Assembly: GCF_027595985.1 (NCBI RefSeq) | Contig: NC_073307.1 | Span: forward strand, 12,716,432-12,780,431 | Direction: 5' to 3' | Source: Sorex araneus | Lineage: Eukaryota; Chordata; Mammalia; Eulipotyphla; Soricidae | Length of the DNA: 64,000 bases | Shown: one piece after another, positions 51,910-63,424 of the stretch | Layout: each line of letters starts with the position of its first letter | Numbering within the stretch: position 1 is the first letter of the stretch | Translations under genes and position numbers: made by a program | The notes under the pieces: model-generated | Seen by the model: only the letters and a program-made list of their open reading frames with translations | Told to the model about the DNA's origin: nothing | Databases searched by the model: none

Positions 51910-53105
51910 GTGTAGCTGCTGCCTTTCCACCCCCCACCCACCCCCACCTCCGCGAACGTTTTCCTGTCTGTTTCCTGTTCGGGCTTCTCCATCCTTCTTG
52001 AAATTGACTGTTGTGAATGGCCGCAGCTCTTGATTCTTTCTCACCGCCTCCATGATTCCCATGCTTGTCTTTGATTGAATGTCGAGTTTTCAAGGGGAGA
52101 GGATGATGCTCTTTCTTGCTCTTGACTGTTTTTCTGCCCTTGCATACATTCTCCCATTAGCCATCCCTCTGTATTTTCCTAACTCTCTAGATTCCCAGTC
52201 CTTCCTCAAATCGTGGTTCCGCATTTTCCAAGTTTTTTCATTGCATTTTCAATCAGATGTGCCGCCTTTTAAAACCAATGGGTCTGTGACTAAATTCATC
52301 ATCTTTCTTTCTGGAGTCCCATGATGTATCTCACTCTAGGTCCATGTTTCCATCCAGTTACCATCATCCTAGCCACCCCAAGTCCATCTTATGTCTGTCC
52401 TATGGTGGTGACCTTCACACACCTCCTATGTGCTAACTCTCCTGGCTATTGTATGTCCTTCTTACTGGCACGTGGTAAGGATTCTAAACTGTTGCTTTCA
52501 TCATGTGATTCTTTTAAAAAGCTTTCAATTAATTTTAACATTTCCTGAATATCAAGGTATTGTTGAGATTTTTTTGTTTTGATAGTGGTATTATGATTAT
52601 ATATTTTTTAAATAGATATTTATCTTTTATATATGCATACTTCAGTGCTTATGAATAATTGATATGATGTTCAAAGTTGAATCAGATCATATGGAATGAG
52701 AGAATGTGGCCAGAAGTATGGATAGACTAAGGAAGGTCTGAATGTACGTCAGTTGGATCTAAATAATGAATATGTGAAGTTTCTCTATGCTTTTTGAAAA
52801 TATAATCTTATATGTTTGCAATTCTGCATAATCAAAGTGTTTCAGATGCACTCATTTATTTCCATGCTTTTAAAATAGTCCAAACTCTTTTAAGAATTCA
52901 AAGCTCCCAGGAATCTAAGTCCCTTCCCACGTCATTGGCTAATGTCTCTTGCATTTGTCTTCTGCTGATACAGCAGCTCAGCAGACTCTGTTGGGATAGA
53001 TGAACATCTTCCCTCAGCTCTCTGAATTCTTGTGCTCTTTTGGCCACATCAAATTGTCTGCAGAAGTCAGTTTAATCTAGGAACAGAGTAGTTTGGATGT
53101 ACTGT
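51910..53105. other. No gene or firm repeat
   Basis: 52080-52510 is pyrimidine-biased and may be old L2-related DNA. No coding evidence is seen. Confidence 0.4.
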
Positions 53106-53121
53106 GAAAACTGTAAGCAGT

Positions 53122-53290
53122 GAGGGTTGAAGTGATAGCACAGCTGGTAGGGTGTTTGTCTTGCACCCGACCGACCCGGGTTCGATTCCCAACATCCCAT
53201 ATGATTCCCCGAGCACCGCCAGGAGTAATTCCTGAGTGCAGAGCCTGGAGTAACCTCTGAACATCGCCGGGTGTGACCCAAAAAGGAAAA
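53122..53290 (+). mobile_element. SINE-A with 15-bp target-site duplication
   Basis: Near-consensus from GAGGGTTGAAGTGATAGCAC to GTGTGACCCAAAAAGG plus A. AAAACTGTAAGCAGT lies at 53107-53121 and 53291-53305. Confidence 0.96.
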
Positions 53291-53309
53291 AAAACTGTAA
53301 GCAGTAGCT

Positions 53310-54220
53310 CTTGACCAAAGACAACTAGATTTCTCAGATATTTCTCCAGTGGACTTGAGTTCCAGCTGCCCATGTTGGTGCCTTAATCTTCCTTCTGTCC
53401 TTGGTCTCATGTCTCTACTTCTATACTGGTGCTTCCTGGGATCACCTAAAATGACCAGGTTCCAGTGAACTCATTTCAGTATCTGAAATGCTTTTTTTTT
53501 ACCGTGGTCTTCCTTATAGTACCTTATTTAACATTTTATATCCCGAGTCTATTGGTGTACCTATCAATGTGTAGACTATTGGTAGGGGTGTTGAAAGCAT
53601 AATTCTCTTAATATTTTCTGGATCCTGGTTTCTTGTAGCTACTTACTTCAATCTATTCTTGTTTGTTTTTCCTGATTTCTTTTCTCTAGTTGAAAGACCA
53701 GTTGATTCATTTTCATCTCTACATTTTGTTCCCTCTACTCTCTTATAGCTTGCTTAGCTTGCTTCCTTACTCTTACTCTTTTATCTCTTTGCTTGTATTT
53801 TTCACTGGGTTTCAGGATTGGGTTGATACCTTACTCAGGTCACTACCACTATCTACATTTAGCATTTTAATTTGCTGTGAGTTCTTTGGTAAAACACTGA
53901 TAAACATTCTGATTTATGTTTAGAAAACATTTGCTTCTTTCTATCAAATACCTGGACATTTTTTATTTGGTAAGAAGACAATGCAAATTTTACCTTGGGT
54001 ACTGAATAGTCCTGTGTTCCTTTCAATATTTTTGACTTGTTCTTGAAAAAAAAATCAAAAATTCACTTTGTAAAACTGTGCCTGTTCCAGGACACTGTAC
54101 TGCAAACCTCCCAGCTCTCTCTCCTCAAGTGAGAGATTTTCTGGATTCTTCTGTGGGAGCTATTCCCTAGTCCACTCCCCGAAACTGCTCAGGTTCATGA
54201 GTCCTGTAACCCAAACTTAA
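53310..54220. other. No gene or recognised repeat
   Basis: Pyrimidine-biased AT-rich DNA. Nothing specific. Confidence 0.5.
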
Positions 54221-54222
54221 AA

Positions 54223-54232
54223 TTTCTTTCTT

Positions 54233-54273
<41 letters not shown>

Positions 54274-54312
54274 TCTCTCTCTTTCTCTTTTTATTTCTCT
54301 CTCTTTCTCAAG
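54223..54312. repeat. (CT)n/(CTTT)n pyrimidine tract
   Basis: TTTCTTTCTTTCTCTC leads into a long CT run with CCTCTC interruptions. Confidence 0.94.
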
Positions 54313-54314
54313 GA

Positions 54315-55090
54315 TCATTAGACTTCTGGATAAACTAGTCCACTGCATATTGTCTCATATCTAGTACTTTGAGTGAAATATTTGTCTGCCTTTTCAGTTG
54401 ATTGAAGGAGTGTAAATTTAATCTCTCTTATAAATGGAAGCGGAAGCCCTACTGGTTTATTTTCAAATGTTGCACCAGCCTTACATCGCAGTGAGCCCCC
54501 CGCTTGTTCATGGTGTATCATCCTTTCTATGTGTTGCTGGGTTGAAATTTTCAGTTTGTTAAAAAAATTTGAGATATCGGCCTATGATTTTTCTCATTAA
54601 ATCTTCATCTGGTGTTGGCTTTAGGGTAATACAGCCTCCACAACTTGGGAAGTATTTTTTTCAGTATTTCCGAATTGGACAGTATTTTCTCTTTTACACT
54701 ATACTAAGTTGTAGAATTAATACCATTTCTCTTTTAATGGTTGAGCAGAATCTATTATAAAAAATACTTAGAGCAAGGGTTATCTTTGTCAGAAAGCTTT
54801 CAAGGGCACAGTTCCATTTCTTTAATTGATATAGACTGATTCAGAGTACCCTTTTCCTCTTGGATGAAATTTGATCTCTTGAGTCTTTTTAAGGACTTGA
54901 TCAATTTTACCCAAATAACTAAGAGCAGTTTCTGAGGAATGGTACAGACTAAACCCAGCCTAGAATGGACTTCAGAGGTCTTTGAAAGACTTGACTACAA
55001 AGACTGGCAAGACATATTATAACATCTGGAAAGAAGTGGGTTCAAATAAGAGCTTTTAATTAAAAAAAAATATATATATATACACACTAT
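54315..55090. other. AT-rich, no gene or recognised repeat
   Basis: A TATATATATA run occurs at 55070-55081. Otherwise featureless. Confidence 0.5.
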
Positions 55091-55091
55091 T

Positions 55092-55461
55092 TTTTATTTT
55101 GATGGACTGGTGCCCTATCTGGCGATATTTTTTTTTTTTTGCTTTTTGGGTCACTCCCAGTGATGCTCAGGGGTTACTCCTGGCTTTGCACTCAGGAATT
55201 ACTCCTGGCAGTACTTGGGGGACCATATGGGATGCCGGGGATCGAACCCGGGTCGGCCACGTGCAAGGCAAACACCCTACCCGCTGTGCTATCACTCCGG
55301 CCCCTATCTGGCGATATTTATGGTTTACTACTGGTTTTGTGCTCAGGGATCATTTTTGGTGATGTTTGAGGGACCATGAGTCACAGTGCCATGGATTGAA
55401 CAGGAGTCAGCCATTTACAAGGCAAGTGCCTTGCCAGAACCCTGTACTGTCTTTCTAGCCC
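55092..55461 (-). mobile_element. Older SINE-A split by a younger SINE-A
   Basis: The outer antisense copy resumes after 55319 with GTGCTCAGGGATCATTTTTG and GAGGGACCATGAGTCACAGT and ends at CTTTCTAGCCC. It was broken at CTATCTGGCGATATTT. Confidence 0.82.
55131..55302 (-). mobile_element. SINE-A, young inner copy with target-site duplication
   Basis: Consensus-like antisense copy from T13 GCTTTTTGGGTCACTCCC to CTATCACTCCGGCC. CCTATCTGGCGATATTT flanks it at 55114-55130 and 55303-55319. Confidence 0.96.
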
Positions 55462-55464
55462 AGT

Positions 55465-56340
55465 TTTTAAAGGGTTTTTGAACTTTATTTTTTAATGCCA
55501 AGAAAATAAAGGAATGGGTAGTTGATGATGATGATAATAACTCCTAGAGGTCATTTTGGTTGGTCAATGTTTAATTCATAAACTTAATCCATAAATTAAA
55601 GTATACACATTAAATCTAAGTCATGTAGTAGTTGGCAAAGAGATTTAATAAGAATTTAGGGCGCATTTGCTTGCTTTTTCATCCTTGAATCCCATACCAG
55701 TGCAAAATTACTGAGTGGACCTCAGCTGAAAACTGCTTCATTAGCTTGAAAGGAAGCGACCTGCCAGGTAATGATTAGTCTTCAAGCATAATTCAAAATG
55801 AGAGTTTTTGTAGTAGAGGGGAAAATTTTTAAATATGCTATGAAAAGTTGACATATGTGAAGCATTTTAAAATGGAGTCTGGGAGTCATTACAGAGCAAT
55901 TACATCTTACTTGTCTCCTTTGAGTTAAACTAGTAGACTTTTGGACGGGGCCAAAAGCAATTGCTTTAAGAAGCCATCAAGAACATGGCAGCTTGAGACC
56001 TGCTGATTAGGACTTAAAGCCCAACGATGGACCCTGTCAGTTTCCTTCTCATCCTTCCCAGAGAATCAGAAACCACGTGTGTACAGCCAAGAGTCTAATC
56101 CTGCTAACACAAATTAGCTCTTTTCTTTAACTTCTTACTTTCCCTTTCTCTTTTCACTCCACAAAACCTCCTGACTATTCCTCCTGGTCTTACCAATCTA
56201 GGTTTCCTACCTGAATTTGGTTTCGGATATGCAATTCTTTGATCTTAAATAAATCACCTTTCTCTTGAATTGCCTCCTAGATTTTTAGGTAAACAGTTAC
56301 TTCTTTTCTCTACCACCTGGCATTTTCTTTCTCTCTTGAG
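55465..56340. other. No gene or recognised repeat
   Basis: 55930-56060 has mixed, non-repetitive composition and could be conserved noncoding DNA. There is no direct proof. Confidence 0.4.
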
Positions 56341-56342
56341 GG

Positions 56343-56505
56343 GGAGGTTGGTTTGTTGGGTCATATCAGTGGTACTCAGAGGCTACTCCTGTCTCTTTGT
56401 TCAGGCATCACTCCTGGTGGTGCTTGGGGACCATATGCTTTTCTCAGGGATTGGACCAGGATTGACTGCATGCAAGGCAAGCACCTTGCTCCCTGTAGTA
56501 TTGTA
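56343..56505 (-). mobile_element. SINE-A, diverged
   Basis: TTGGGTCATATCAGTGGTAC, GGCATCACTCCTGGTGGTGC, GGGGACCATATGC. Confidence 0.85.
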
Positions 56506-56509
56506 TACT

Positions 56510-57165
56510 AAGGTGGGGAAGAGACTAGATGGATTTGGGGTAGATGTTGGAAGCAGAACTGAAAATTAAATCCTAGACAGATGATGTTGAGAGTGTCTCT
56601 CTGCCCAGTTGCATGTTGTGGATCCTTCCTTGATGGTTCCTTGAGATCAGTTATTGTTATTTGTTTCCTCTTTCAGTTCCAAGCTCCCAGCATTTGGGCA
56701 TGGGGTCAGTATTGCATGACTGTGAATTGTGATATGTTCTGAGAAGTGAATGCAGTTACTCCCAGAAAGTGAAGTAGTTGTGTGGGGGGTTTAGTTATAG
56801 TTTTTTTTTTAAACTGACTATTGATTTTCTATTTATTCATGGAAAGTATTCTTATTCTTCTTAAAATTTCTCTTATATATTAACTGAGACACTGATAATG
56901 ATAGCGAAATAGTAATTATTTATACAAAGTATTTTATTAATTAATAAATTAACAAATGTTCTTAATGTGTTTAAGTATAAATGATATACTTCATATACTA
57001 TAAGAAAGTATAATAGATACTACATAATATTACTATATCAATGAATTAATCAATTTATACTAAGTGATCACAAATGCTCATATGATAGTATACTAATAAG
57101 AGAGGAAAAGTAACTTTCTCTTCTCTTGACAGTACCACTATATAGCAAAAGATAGTATAGCAGGC
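56510..57165. other. AT-rich, no gene or recognised repeat
   Basis: Strongly AT-rich between 56,870 and 57,060. Confidence 0.5.
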
Positions 57166-57169
57166 AAAA

Positions 57170-57318
57170 CACAAGGGAAAAAAGGAACCGGGGGACACTG
57201 GTGCTGAGAAACGTTGGGGAAGTGATGGGTGTTGGAACACTGTGTGACTAAAACCTAATCGTGAACAGCTCTGTTGTAAAGATCAATCTTACAGTGATTC
57301 AATAATACAATCTCAAAA
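57170..57318 (+). mobile_element. L1-type 3' end fragment
   Basis: GTGATGGGTGTTGGAACACT, GTGTGACTAAAACCTAATCG and TTACAGTGATTCAATAATAC, as in the copy at 7890. Confidence 0.8.
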
Positions 57319-57643
57319 CCAAACAAAGGTTTAGCAACATAAGCCTCCTTAAAAACAAGAACATGCACACACAACAAATAACCAGCTCCAGATAACCTTC
57401 ATGTAAAAGTTTTGGTGTGGCAAATTCTCTCTGCTGTATCATCAAAGCATTATCTATGATGTATATATATCTCATATGATATAGGTTTATACTTATCAAA
57501 TACTACTGTATTTGATCATTTTTAACAATATAATTTTTCCTGATTGGAAATCTCAGGATTTCTTTGAACTCACATCAACCCCCAATTTTTAAAGATAAGA
57601 CTCAGTGTGACAAATGAGTCCTTCTGGCTATGCTTTATCACGT

Positions 57644-58650
57644 GTATCACTTGTCATCCCGTTGATCTTGGGTTTGCTCGAGCCGGTGCCAATAACGTCG
57701 CCATTCGTCCCTATCATGTGCTAGTGTAACCCAATGGTATCTGCTCGCTCCAGGAACAGCAAGAGCCTCGAACCGTTTGTTCAGACCAAGAAGTCTGACC
57801 ATCTCGTAGGTGGACGGCCACACGGTCTTTTGACATACTGTGGAATCCAGTCAGTAACAGATCTAGTCCAGCGGTCATTTCTAAGTCGCATTACATGTCT
57901 GGTCCATCTGATTTTCAATGCCTTGGCAAACAAGACAGTGTCCCTGATTCTTGATCATCAACGGAGGTTGGAACTCTGGATTCCTTCTCTCACTTGAGTG
58001 AAACGTGATACTCCAAGCATAGTTCTTTTGATTCCTCTTTGGGATACCTGAATATCATTCTTGTCCTGTTTTCCTAGGGCCCAGGTCTCTGAGGCATATG
58101 TAAGTGTAGGAAGAACGGTGAAGTTGAAAAGATGTGCCCAGAGCCGGAGGTTCTTCGTCCTCTTAACCACTTCTTTGATGCTCTTGAAGGTGTTCCAGCT
58201 GCTCTCTTCCTCCTGCGCAGTTCTAGCACCAAGTCACTCTTTATGTGGAGTTCTCCACCCAGGTACACATAACTGCTGCATTCAGAGATGTTCATTCCAT
58301 TGAGAGCAAATGGAATGTCAGGGACTAGTTCGTTTTTCACGAACATTGTCTTGGTGAGATTCAGCTGTAGTTCGACCTTTCCACACTCTCACTCAAAGCT
58401 GGCCAGCATTTGTGCTGCTTGGCTAATGTTTGGTGTTATTAGAACGATGACATCAGCGAAGCAGAGGTGGTGTAGTTGCCGACCGTCTATCTCCACTCCC
58501 ATTCCTTCCCATTCCAGTCATCACATGATGTTCTCGAGGGTGGCACTGAAGAGTTTTGGTGAAATGGTATTACCCTGCCTAACCCCTCTCTTTATGTCAA
58601 TGATCACTTCCTTGCAGAATGGTGAGATCCATGCTTTATAGAAGGGAACA
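57644..58650 (-). pseudogene. RTE-type LINE: reverse transcriptase palm to C-terminus and 3' end
   Basis: On the minus strand, in shifting frames, it reads GVRQGNTISPKLFSAT and LHHLCFADVIVLITPNISQ, so the FADD box is FADV and one catalytic Asp is lost. It continues with LNLTKTMFVKN, ISECSSYVYLG, LPTLTYASETWAL and MLGVSRFTQVREGI. The 3' end (57652-57711) matches the SINE-B 3' end, followed by TGATACACGTGAT repeats. It covers nearly the same span as the 35745 copy in opposite orientation. Several stops make it inactive. Confidence 0.9.
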
Positions 58651-58777
58651 TGGTTAAAATGTTTTTACCCAAAGCTGGAGAGAAAAATGAGAAAAAGAAT
58701 GAAAACAACTGCTCCTGACATTTAAATAATACAAAAGACTGTGGGTGCTGCTTAATTTATGTTCTTAAATCTATAGC

Positions 58778-58969
58778 CAAGGGGCTGGAGCAATAACACA
58801 GCGGGTAGGGTGTTTGCCTTGCACCCGGCTGACCTGGGTTCGATCCCCAGCATCCCATATGGTCCCCTGAGCACCGCCAGGAGTTATTCCTGAGTGCAGA
58901 GCCAGGAGGAACCCCTGTGTATCGCCGGTGTGACCCAAAAAGAAAAACAAACAAACAAACAAACAAACA
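58778..58969 (+). mobile_element. SINE-A with (AAAC)n tail
   Basis: Near-consensus copy whose tail grew to six or so AAAC units. AAATCTATAG at 58768-58777 and 58970-58979 flank it. Confidence 0.95.
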
Positions 58970-58984
58970 AAATCTATAGTAAAG

Positions 58985-59900
58985 TTTCTCTCCCCACCCA
59001 CATTTTATTTTAAATTAAAAAATAAAATCACTGGTGTAATGATCCCATTGATCAAAGATTTTCTCAGGAGTTTCATGTGCAATTATTGACCTTTCTAAAG
59101 AATTCTTTAGACTTGATCAGCTTTTCTCAGGACCCGAGACCAGTTTGTCTTCCACTCCCTTCCCACTCTGCCAGATTTGCAACCAGGGAAAATCGCTTTG
59201 AAGCGGATTAAAACTCCTTGCTTAAATTGTAACATGAAAGTAGAGCAATCCCTGAAGTGGCCAGGGGCGAGCTATGTTTAGTGATCTCTGTTCCCAGGGC
59301 CGCCGCACTCTGTGTTCTCCACGCACAACTCATAGTGTTACTGATTTCAGTTAAGGAGACTTTCAGATTTTAATTTACATACCATTAACACTTTCCCCGG
59401 AGAAGCGACAGTTTTATGGAGACATTTCCTTGCCTGTTCTCCTGCAATTAAAAAAAAAATCCATGGGGCATTCATTAACACTTCTAAAAGCGATAGGCTG
59501 TGTTTTTATGTCATTTTCATTTGCACTGCTTCTGATCTTGCCATCGCTAATTAAAAAGGGAACTTAGGGTAATATAAACAATGTTCTTTAGCTACACTAG
59601 GAACTAGTTTCTGTGTATGCTACCACAGGAGAAAAATCTCCAAGGTCTCCTGGACAGAAGGTTAGATTATGTACTTTAGGGCTCAGCTCTCTGGGCTTGT
59701 AATATATTTTGTGTGAAATATACTTCGTGGACATTTCCCCTAGGGTAACACTGGTTACCTACCATTCTGTCCTCTGTCTGAGACGTGGAAAGAAACGCTT
59801 CAACCAGTCACTGTGGAGGGAAGGCAGGATTTAAACTAGGCCTTGAAATAGAAATAGATTTTAGTTTAAGGGGGGTGATTAGTTCTGCCTGGCTAAGAAG
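58985..59900. other. Non-repetitive 0.9 kb, candidate conserved noncoding element
   Basis: 59040-59600 lacks recognised repeats. It has balanced composition with homeodomain-type TAAT cores (GCTAATTAAAAAGG, CATTAACAC) and runs that look constrained. There is no coding frame. The assignment is a guess from texture. Confidence 0.35.
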
Positions 59901-59904
59901 TGGT

Positions 59905-60030
59905 CTTTGGGGTTGGGGCCATATTATTGGATCCTCTACACTCCCGTAGCGCCTCTAGAGGTGATCCCTTCACCTGAGTGCAGAGCCAGGATTAAGCCTT
60001 GAGCACTGACAAGTGTGGAATAAGAACACC
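59905..60030 (+). mobile_element. SINE-A, truncated
   Basis: CTTTGGGGTTGGGGCCATAT, then CACCTGAGTGCAGAGCCAGG and GAGCACTGACAAGTGTGGAA. Internally deleted. Confidence 0.7.
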
Positions 60031-60036
60031 GAAAAA

Positions 60037-60235
60037 AGTATCACTATATCACTGTCATTCCGTTGTTCATTGATTTGCTCGAGCGGGCACCAGTAACATT
60101 TCCATTGTGAGACTTGTTATCATTTTTGGCATATCGCATACGTCATGGGTAGATTGCCAGGCTCTGCCATGTGGGCAGGATAGTCTCGGTAGCTTGCCGG
60201 GCTCTCCTAGAGGGACGGAGGAGTCAAACCCGACT
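60037..60235 (-). mobile_element. SINE-B lacking its tRNA-like head
   Basis: TATCACTGTCATTCCGTTG, CGAGCGGGCACCAGTAAC and both GGTAG-TTGCC motifs are present. The sequence leaves SINE-B at GGAGTCAAACCCGACT, before the A-box half. Confidence 0.92.
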
Positions 60236-60411
60236 GGATGCAGACAGTGTCTAGTCAAAACTGTGGCCATCAGGTTCTGGTCTGGCTCCCAGGTTCGTTG
60301 GACCCACACAGAAAGGAATTAAAAAAATGAGCCAGAGAAATCAAGACTAGAGAAGAATCAGTAAGGAATCAGAAGTCGGGCTCAGAGGGATGCAGAGTGA
60401 GCAGCCTTGGC

Positions 60412-60515
60412 TTTATTTTATTTTAGGTTCCAGGGCCACACTCCGAAGTTCTCAGGAGTTACTCCTGGCTTTGCAGTTAGGAATCCTCTTTGGTGGGCTC
60501 AGGGGGCTGTAGGAT
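60412..60515 (-). mobile_element. SINE-A, truncated
   Basis: CAGGAGTTACTCCTGGCTTT and GGTGGGCTCAGGGGGCTGTA. It stops abruptly at the edge of the next repeat. Confidence 0.8.
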
Positions 60516-60524
60516 AATGTAGCC

Positions 60525-61685
60525 TCAGGTAGCTTAGGTTTATTTGGGTTACTCCCATCACAGTGCTCCCATTCCTCTGTGTTTATTTGTTACTTCTTTT
60601 TTTGTGTTCTCTTGACTTGTAAATATCATTTTCCTCTTCTCCTTGAGTCCTTTGCATAGTTTATTCAGAGCAATGTCTTTTTGTATGGGCACAGGAAGAC
60701 AGTAGTAAATGCTATGCTTTTGTAACCCGGGGAGTCATTTAACTCTACATGATATTTTCCTCCTGGGCATCTGTTCTCTCCACCTAAGCCTCAGCTGACC
60801 TTACTTCCTAGCACCCCCAAAGGCAGGGTCCCAATGAGGGATGGGATGGACCCAGGACAAGCGGTGAGTTATGTGCTACCCTGGCATCGAGATGGGCCTG
60901 GCCAAAGTGCCTAATGCTTAACTATAAGTTAAGAGCTTGGTTGTGGACAAATGCTGTTTCGATCCAAAAAGTAATAACTAGATTCGGACCCTGCTAGGGT
61001 TAGGAATGATTAACCTGGCCTGAGTGCTGTAGTCTTGAGTCTGTGGTGAGATGTTGCCAGGAGAGCTGCCCTACAAGCCTCAATTTATCTCTTACTGTGT
61101 CCATACAGAAATAACTAGTATTAAGATGTTTGAGTTTTTGGACAGAGGAAAGGAGAAAAACACCTTTAGAGATATTTTGCCTGCCCTGTGAGCAGTCAGG
61201 AAGGGCTTTGGAATACCTCTAGGTGGTGTTTCCTCAGAACCTAGTGGGCCCTCAGGAAAGGCTTTCTTATGCTGATTTTGCTGGGTATAGTTTGGGCCTA
61301 GAGAGACAAGTAAAGGGGGAGAGACTAATGAAGAAGAAGCAGAATCCAGAGGGTGGGAGAAAAGGCAGAATCCAGAGAGCTGGGACTGAGGAATGAGGGG
61401 CTAGGAAGGAAGAGAGATGAGCGGGAGAGGCAGGAGGAGATGGGAATGAGGGGCAGTGTGAGACTAGAATGGGCGGCTCAGAGAGACTGGAACAGGCTCA
61501 TGGAGAGAATGGAATCATCGGCAACTGATCAATCAACCACCTTGGCCCTCGTTTCCTCTTCTGTCTGCCCCATGGCCTGGGCCTCCCAGCTGGGCAAGTG
61601 GCCTGGGACCTATCCCCCAACCCACCGCCCTCCCAATCTGGGCGGCTGAGGGGAAAAGCCACTGGGGCTCTCTCCTGGCCTCACC
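60525..61685 (-). repeat. Unclassified interspersed repeat, copy 2
   Basis: 60530-61350 is the reverse-complement relative of 39940-40800. Beyond that, 61350-61685 is GC-richer and includes a direct repeat of CAGAATCCAGAG (61340 and 61366). No coding content. Confidence 0.65.
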
Positions 61686-61693
61686 CCAGGAGA

Positions 61694-61797
61694 TTTTTTT
61701 ACAGGGGGCCATATGGGATGCCAAGAATCGAACCTGGGTCGGTAGCATGAAAGGCAAGAGCCCTACCTGCTGTACTATCGTTCAGACTTCAGCAGTC
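61694..61797 (-). mobile_element. SINE-A, 3'-truncated
   Basis: GGGGGCCATATGGGATGCCA, AATCGAACCTGGGTCGGTAG, and a head ending CTATCGTTCAGAC. The tail half is missing. Confidence 0.88.
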
Positions 61798-61799
61798 TT

Positions 61800-62240
61800 G
61801 TTTTGAAGCAGACAGTTTACTAACATGTCATGAGCATACTCCAAAGGTTAAGAGCGTGGGTGGACCAGAGACAGCAGGGCCATTTCTGTGCAAATTTCTA
61901 GCTTATATAGGTAAAGGAATAGAGCAAATTAGTTAGGGGTGCAGCGGTCATGACTTTTGAATGAAGCGGGGGACTGGTATCAAGATGGAGGTGGAAAGGG
62001 AGATTTCCTGGAGTCAAGGGACCAGCCAGATTCTTACCATTCTTGGTTACTTATAGGGGTTGCCATGGCAGTTGTAAATTGTCATGGTGCTGATGGGTGT
62101 CAATTTTTATTCTGCAAATATATTAGAATATGCTGGATGCTGTCCATCACTCACCAGACCCATCATCCCTGATTCTCTTGGCTCCAACTCATAGAACATG
62201 AGTCTTGGTCTTCATTGTTTCTGATTCTTTGGGATGTTTA
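61800..62240. other. Possible old LTR-like sequence
   Basis: TATAGGGGTTGCCATGGCAG and TTGTAAATTGTCATGGTGCT recall phrases of mammalian endogenous-retrovirus LTRs. There is no coding sequence and no paired LTR is seen. Tentative. Confidence 0.3.
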
Positions 62241-62486
62241 ATACCCACAACTTTTTTTTTACAAAACACATTATGTGGTTTAGATACAAAAAGGTGTGAT
62301 TTCAAAGAAGTGATCTTCCTTGCGTCAGAGAAGATTCTTTTACCATGAAGGCAACTGACTTTTTCTGTATAGCTTTTTGACTCTGGTCATTTACATATCA
62401 CATGTACACTGGCCATTTTCCTGTCTCAAAAATGTCTATTGCTCTATCATGGCTAGCATGTTTTTAACTCCCACACAGAAAATGAA

Positions 62487-62487
62487 A

Positions 62488-62571
<84 letters not shown>

Positions 62572-62583
62572 TCTCACTCTCTC
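62487..62583. repeat. (CT)n microsatellite, about 95 bp
   Basis: Nearly pure CT with one CTTT and one CCTT interruption. The longest simple repeat in the window. Confidence 0.97.
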
Positions 62584-62584
62584 T

Positions 62585-63325
62585 GGTTTTAGGAATATCT
62601 GTAGCCTGACCTTGGAAAGAGCTAAAATTGAAGTTAAGACTAGAGTTACACTTAGGACTCTGTAACTCTTCAACTTTGTTCTTTAAATATTTGTCTTTAT
62701 TTATTCTATCTAGTTTTTGTATTTCCAGCTATTTTATTAAGTATATTACCTCTTAAAACCAAGGGCCATTATTTGGCAAGGAGCTGTACAATGTTCTTTA
62801 ACCATTTGTTTGGTCAAATTCTTACCTCACTCAGATATTCTGAATAACATTGTTCTAGGATTTTTTAAATGCCAAATATTTAGACATAGCATTTAAAGAA
62901 GTAAATAAAATTTTTCTCTGCAGTGCCTAATTTCTACCTCTAGCCCAATTCTCCAGGTCTAATTTGACCCAGGTGGGACTTAAAGAGTTGTTTCATTTCC
63001 AGCTGCCTCCTATACAAATACTGACAGAGAAATTGGTTTCAATGTCAGTTTTAGTCCATACGAATGATTATGTTTAACTGGCATCAGGAGTGATTTTCTC
63101 CCTGTATGTTCACTCAAATGGTTCTGAAATACGTGACATCAAATGGTTAGAAAAGGTCACAAAATGTGATTTAAAAAAATCCATAAATGTGCAAGATGCG
63201 CTCACATTCCTGATTTGTTTTAGATTATTTGATGCTGGGAAGTTAAAAACAAACATGATTATGAAGTATTAAATTAGTAAAACAAAATGCCTCAAGAACA
63301 TTCACATTTTGGTGTTTCCCACTCA
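62585..63325. other. AT-rich, no gene or recognised repeat
   Basis: Nothing specific is seen. Confidence 0.5.
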
Positions 63326-63329
63326 TTTA

Positions 63330-63419
63330 TATATATATAATACACCATATTTAATATATAATATATGATTAATATACTATATTAATATATATATCAATTA
63401 CATTAGTCAATGTAATTGA
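63330..63419. repeat. AT-rich tract ending in a 10-bp palindrome
   Basis: ATAT alternation, then TCAATTACAT (63394-63403), TAGTCA, and ATGTAATTGA (63410-63419), a perfect inverted repeat with a 6-base loop. Confidence 0.88.
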
Positions 63420-63424
63420 CTAAT

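Noticed and set aside
61800..62240. Complete endogenous retrovirus
   Set aside because: Only LTR-like phrases are seen. No gag, pol or env homology and no paired LTR could be found in the window.
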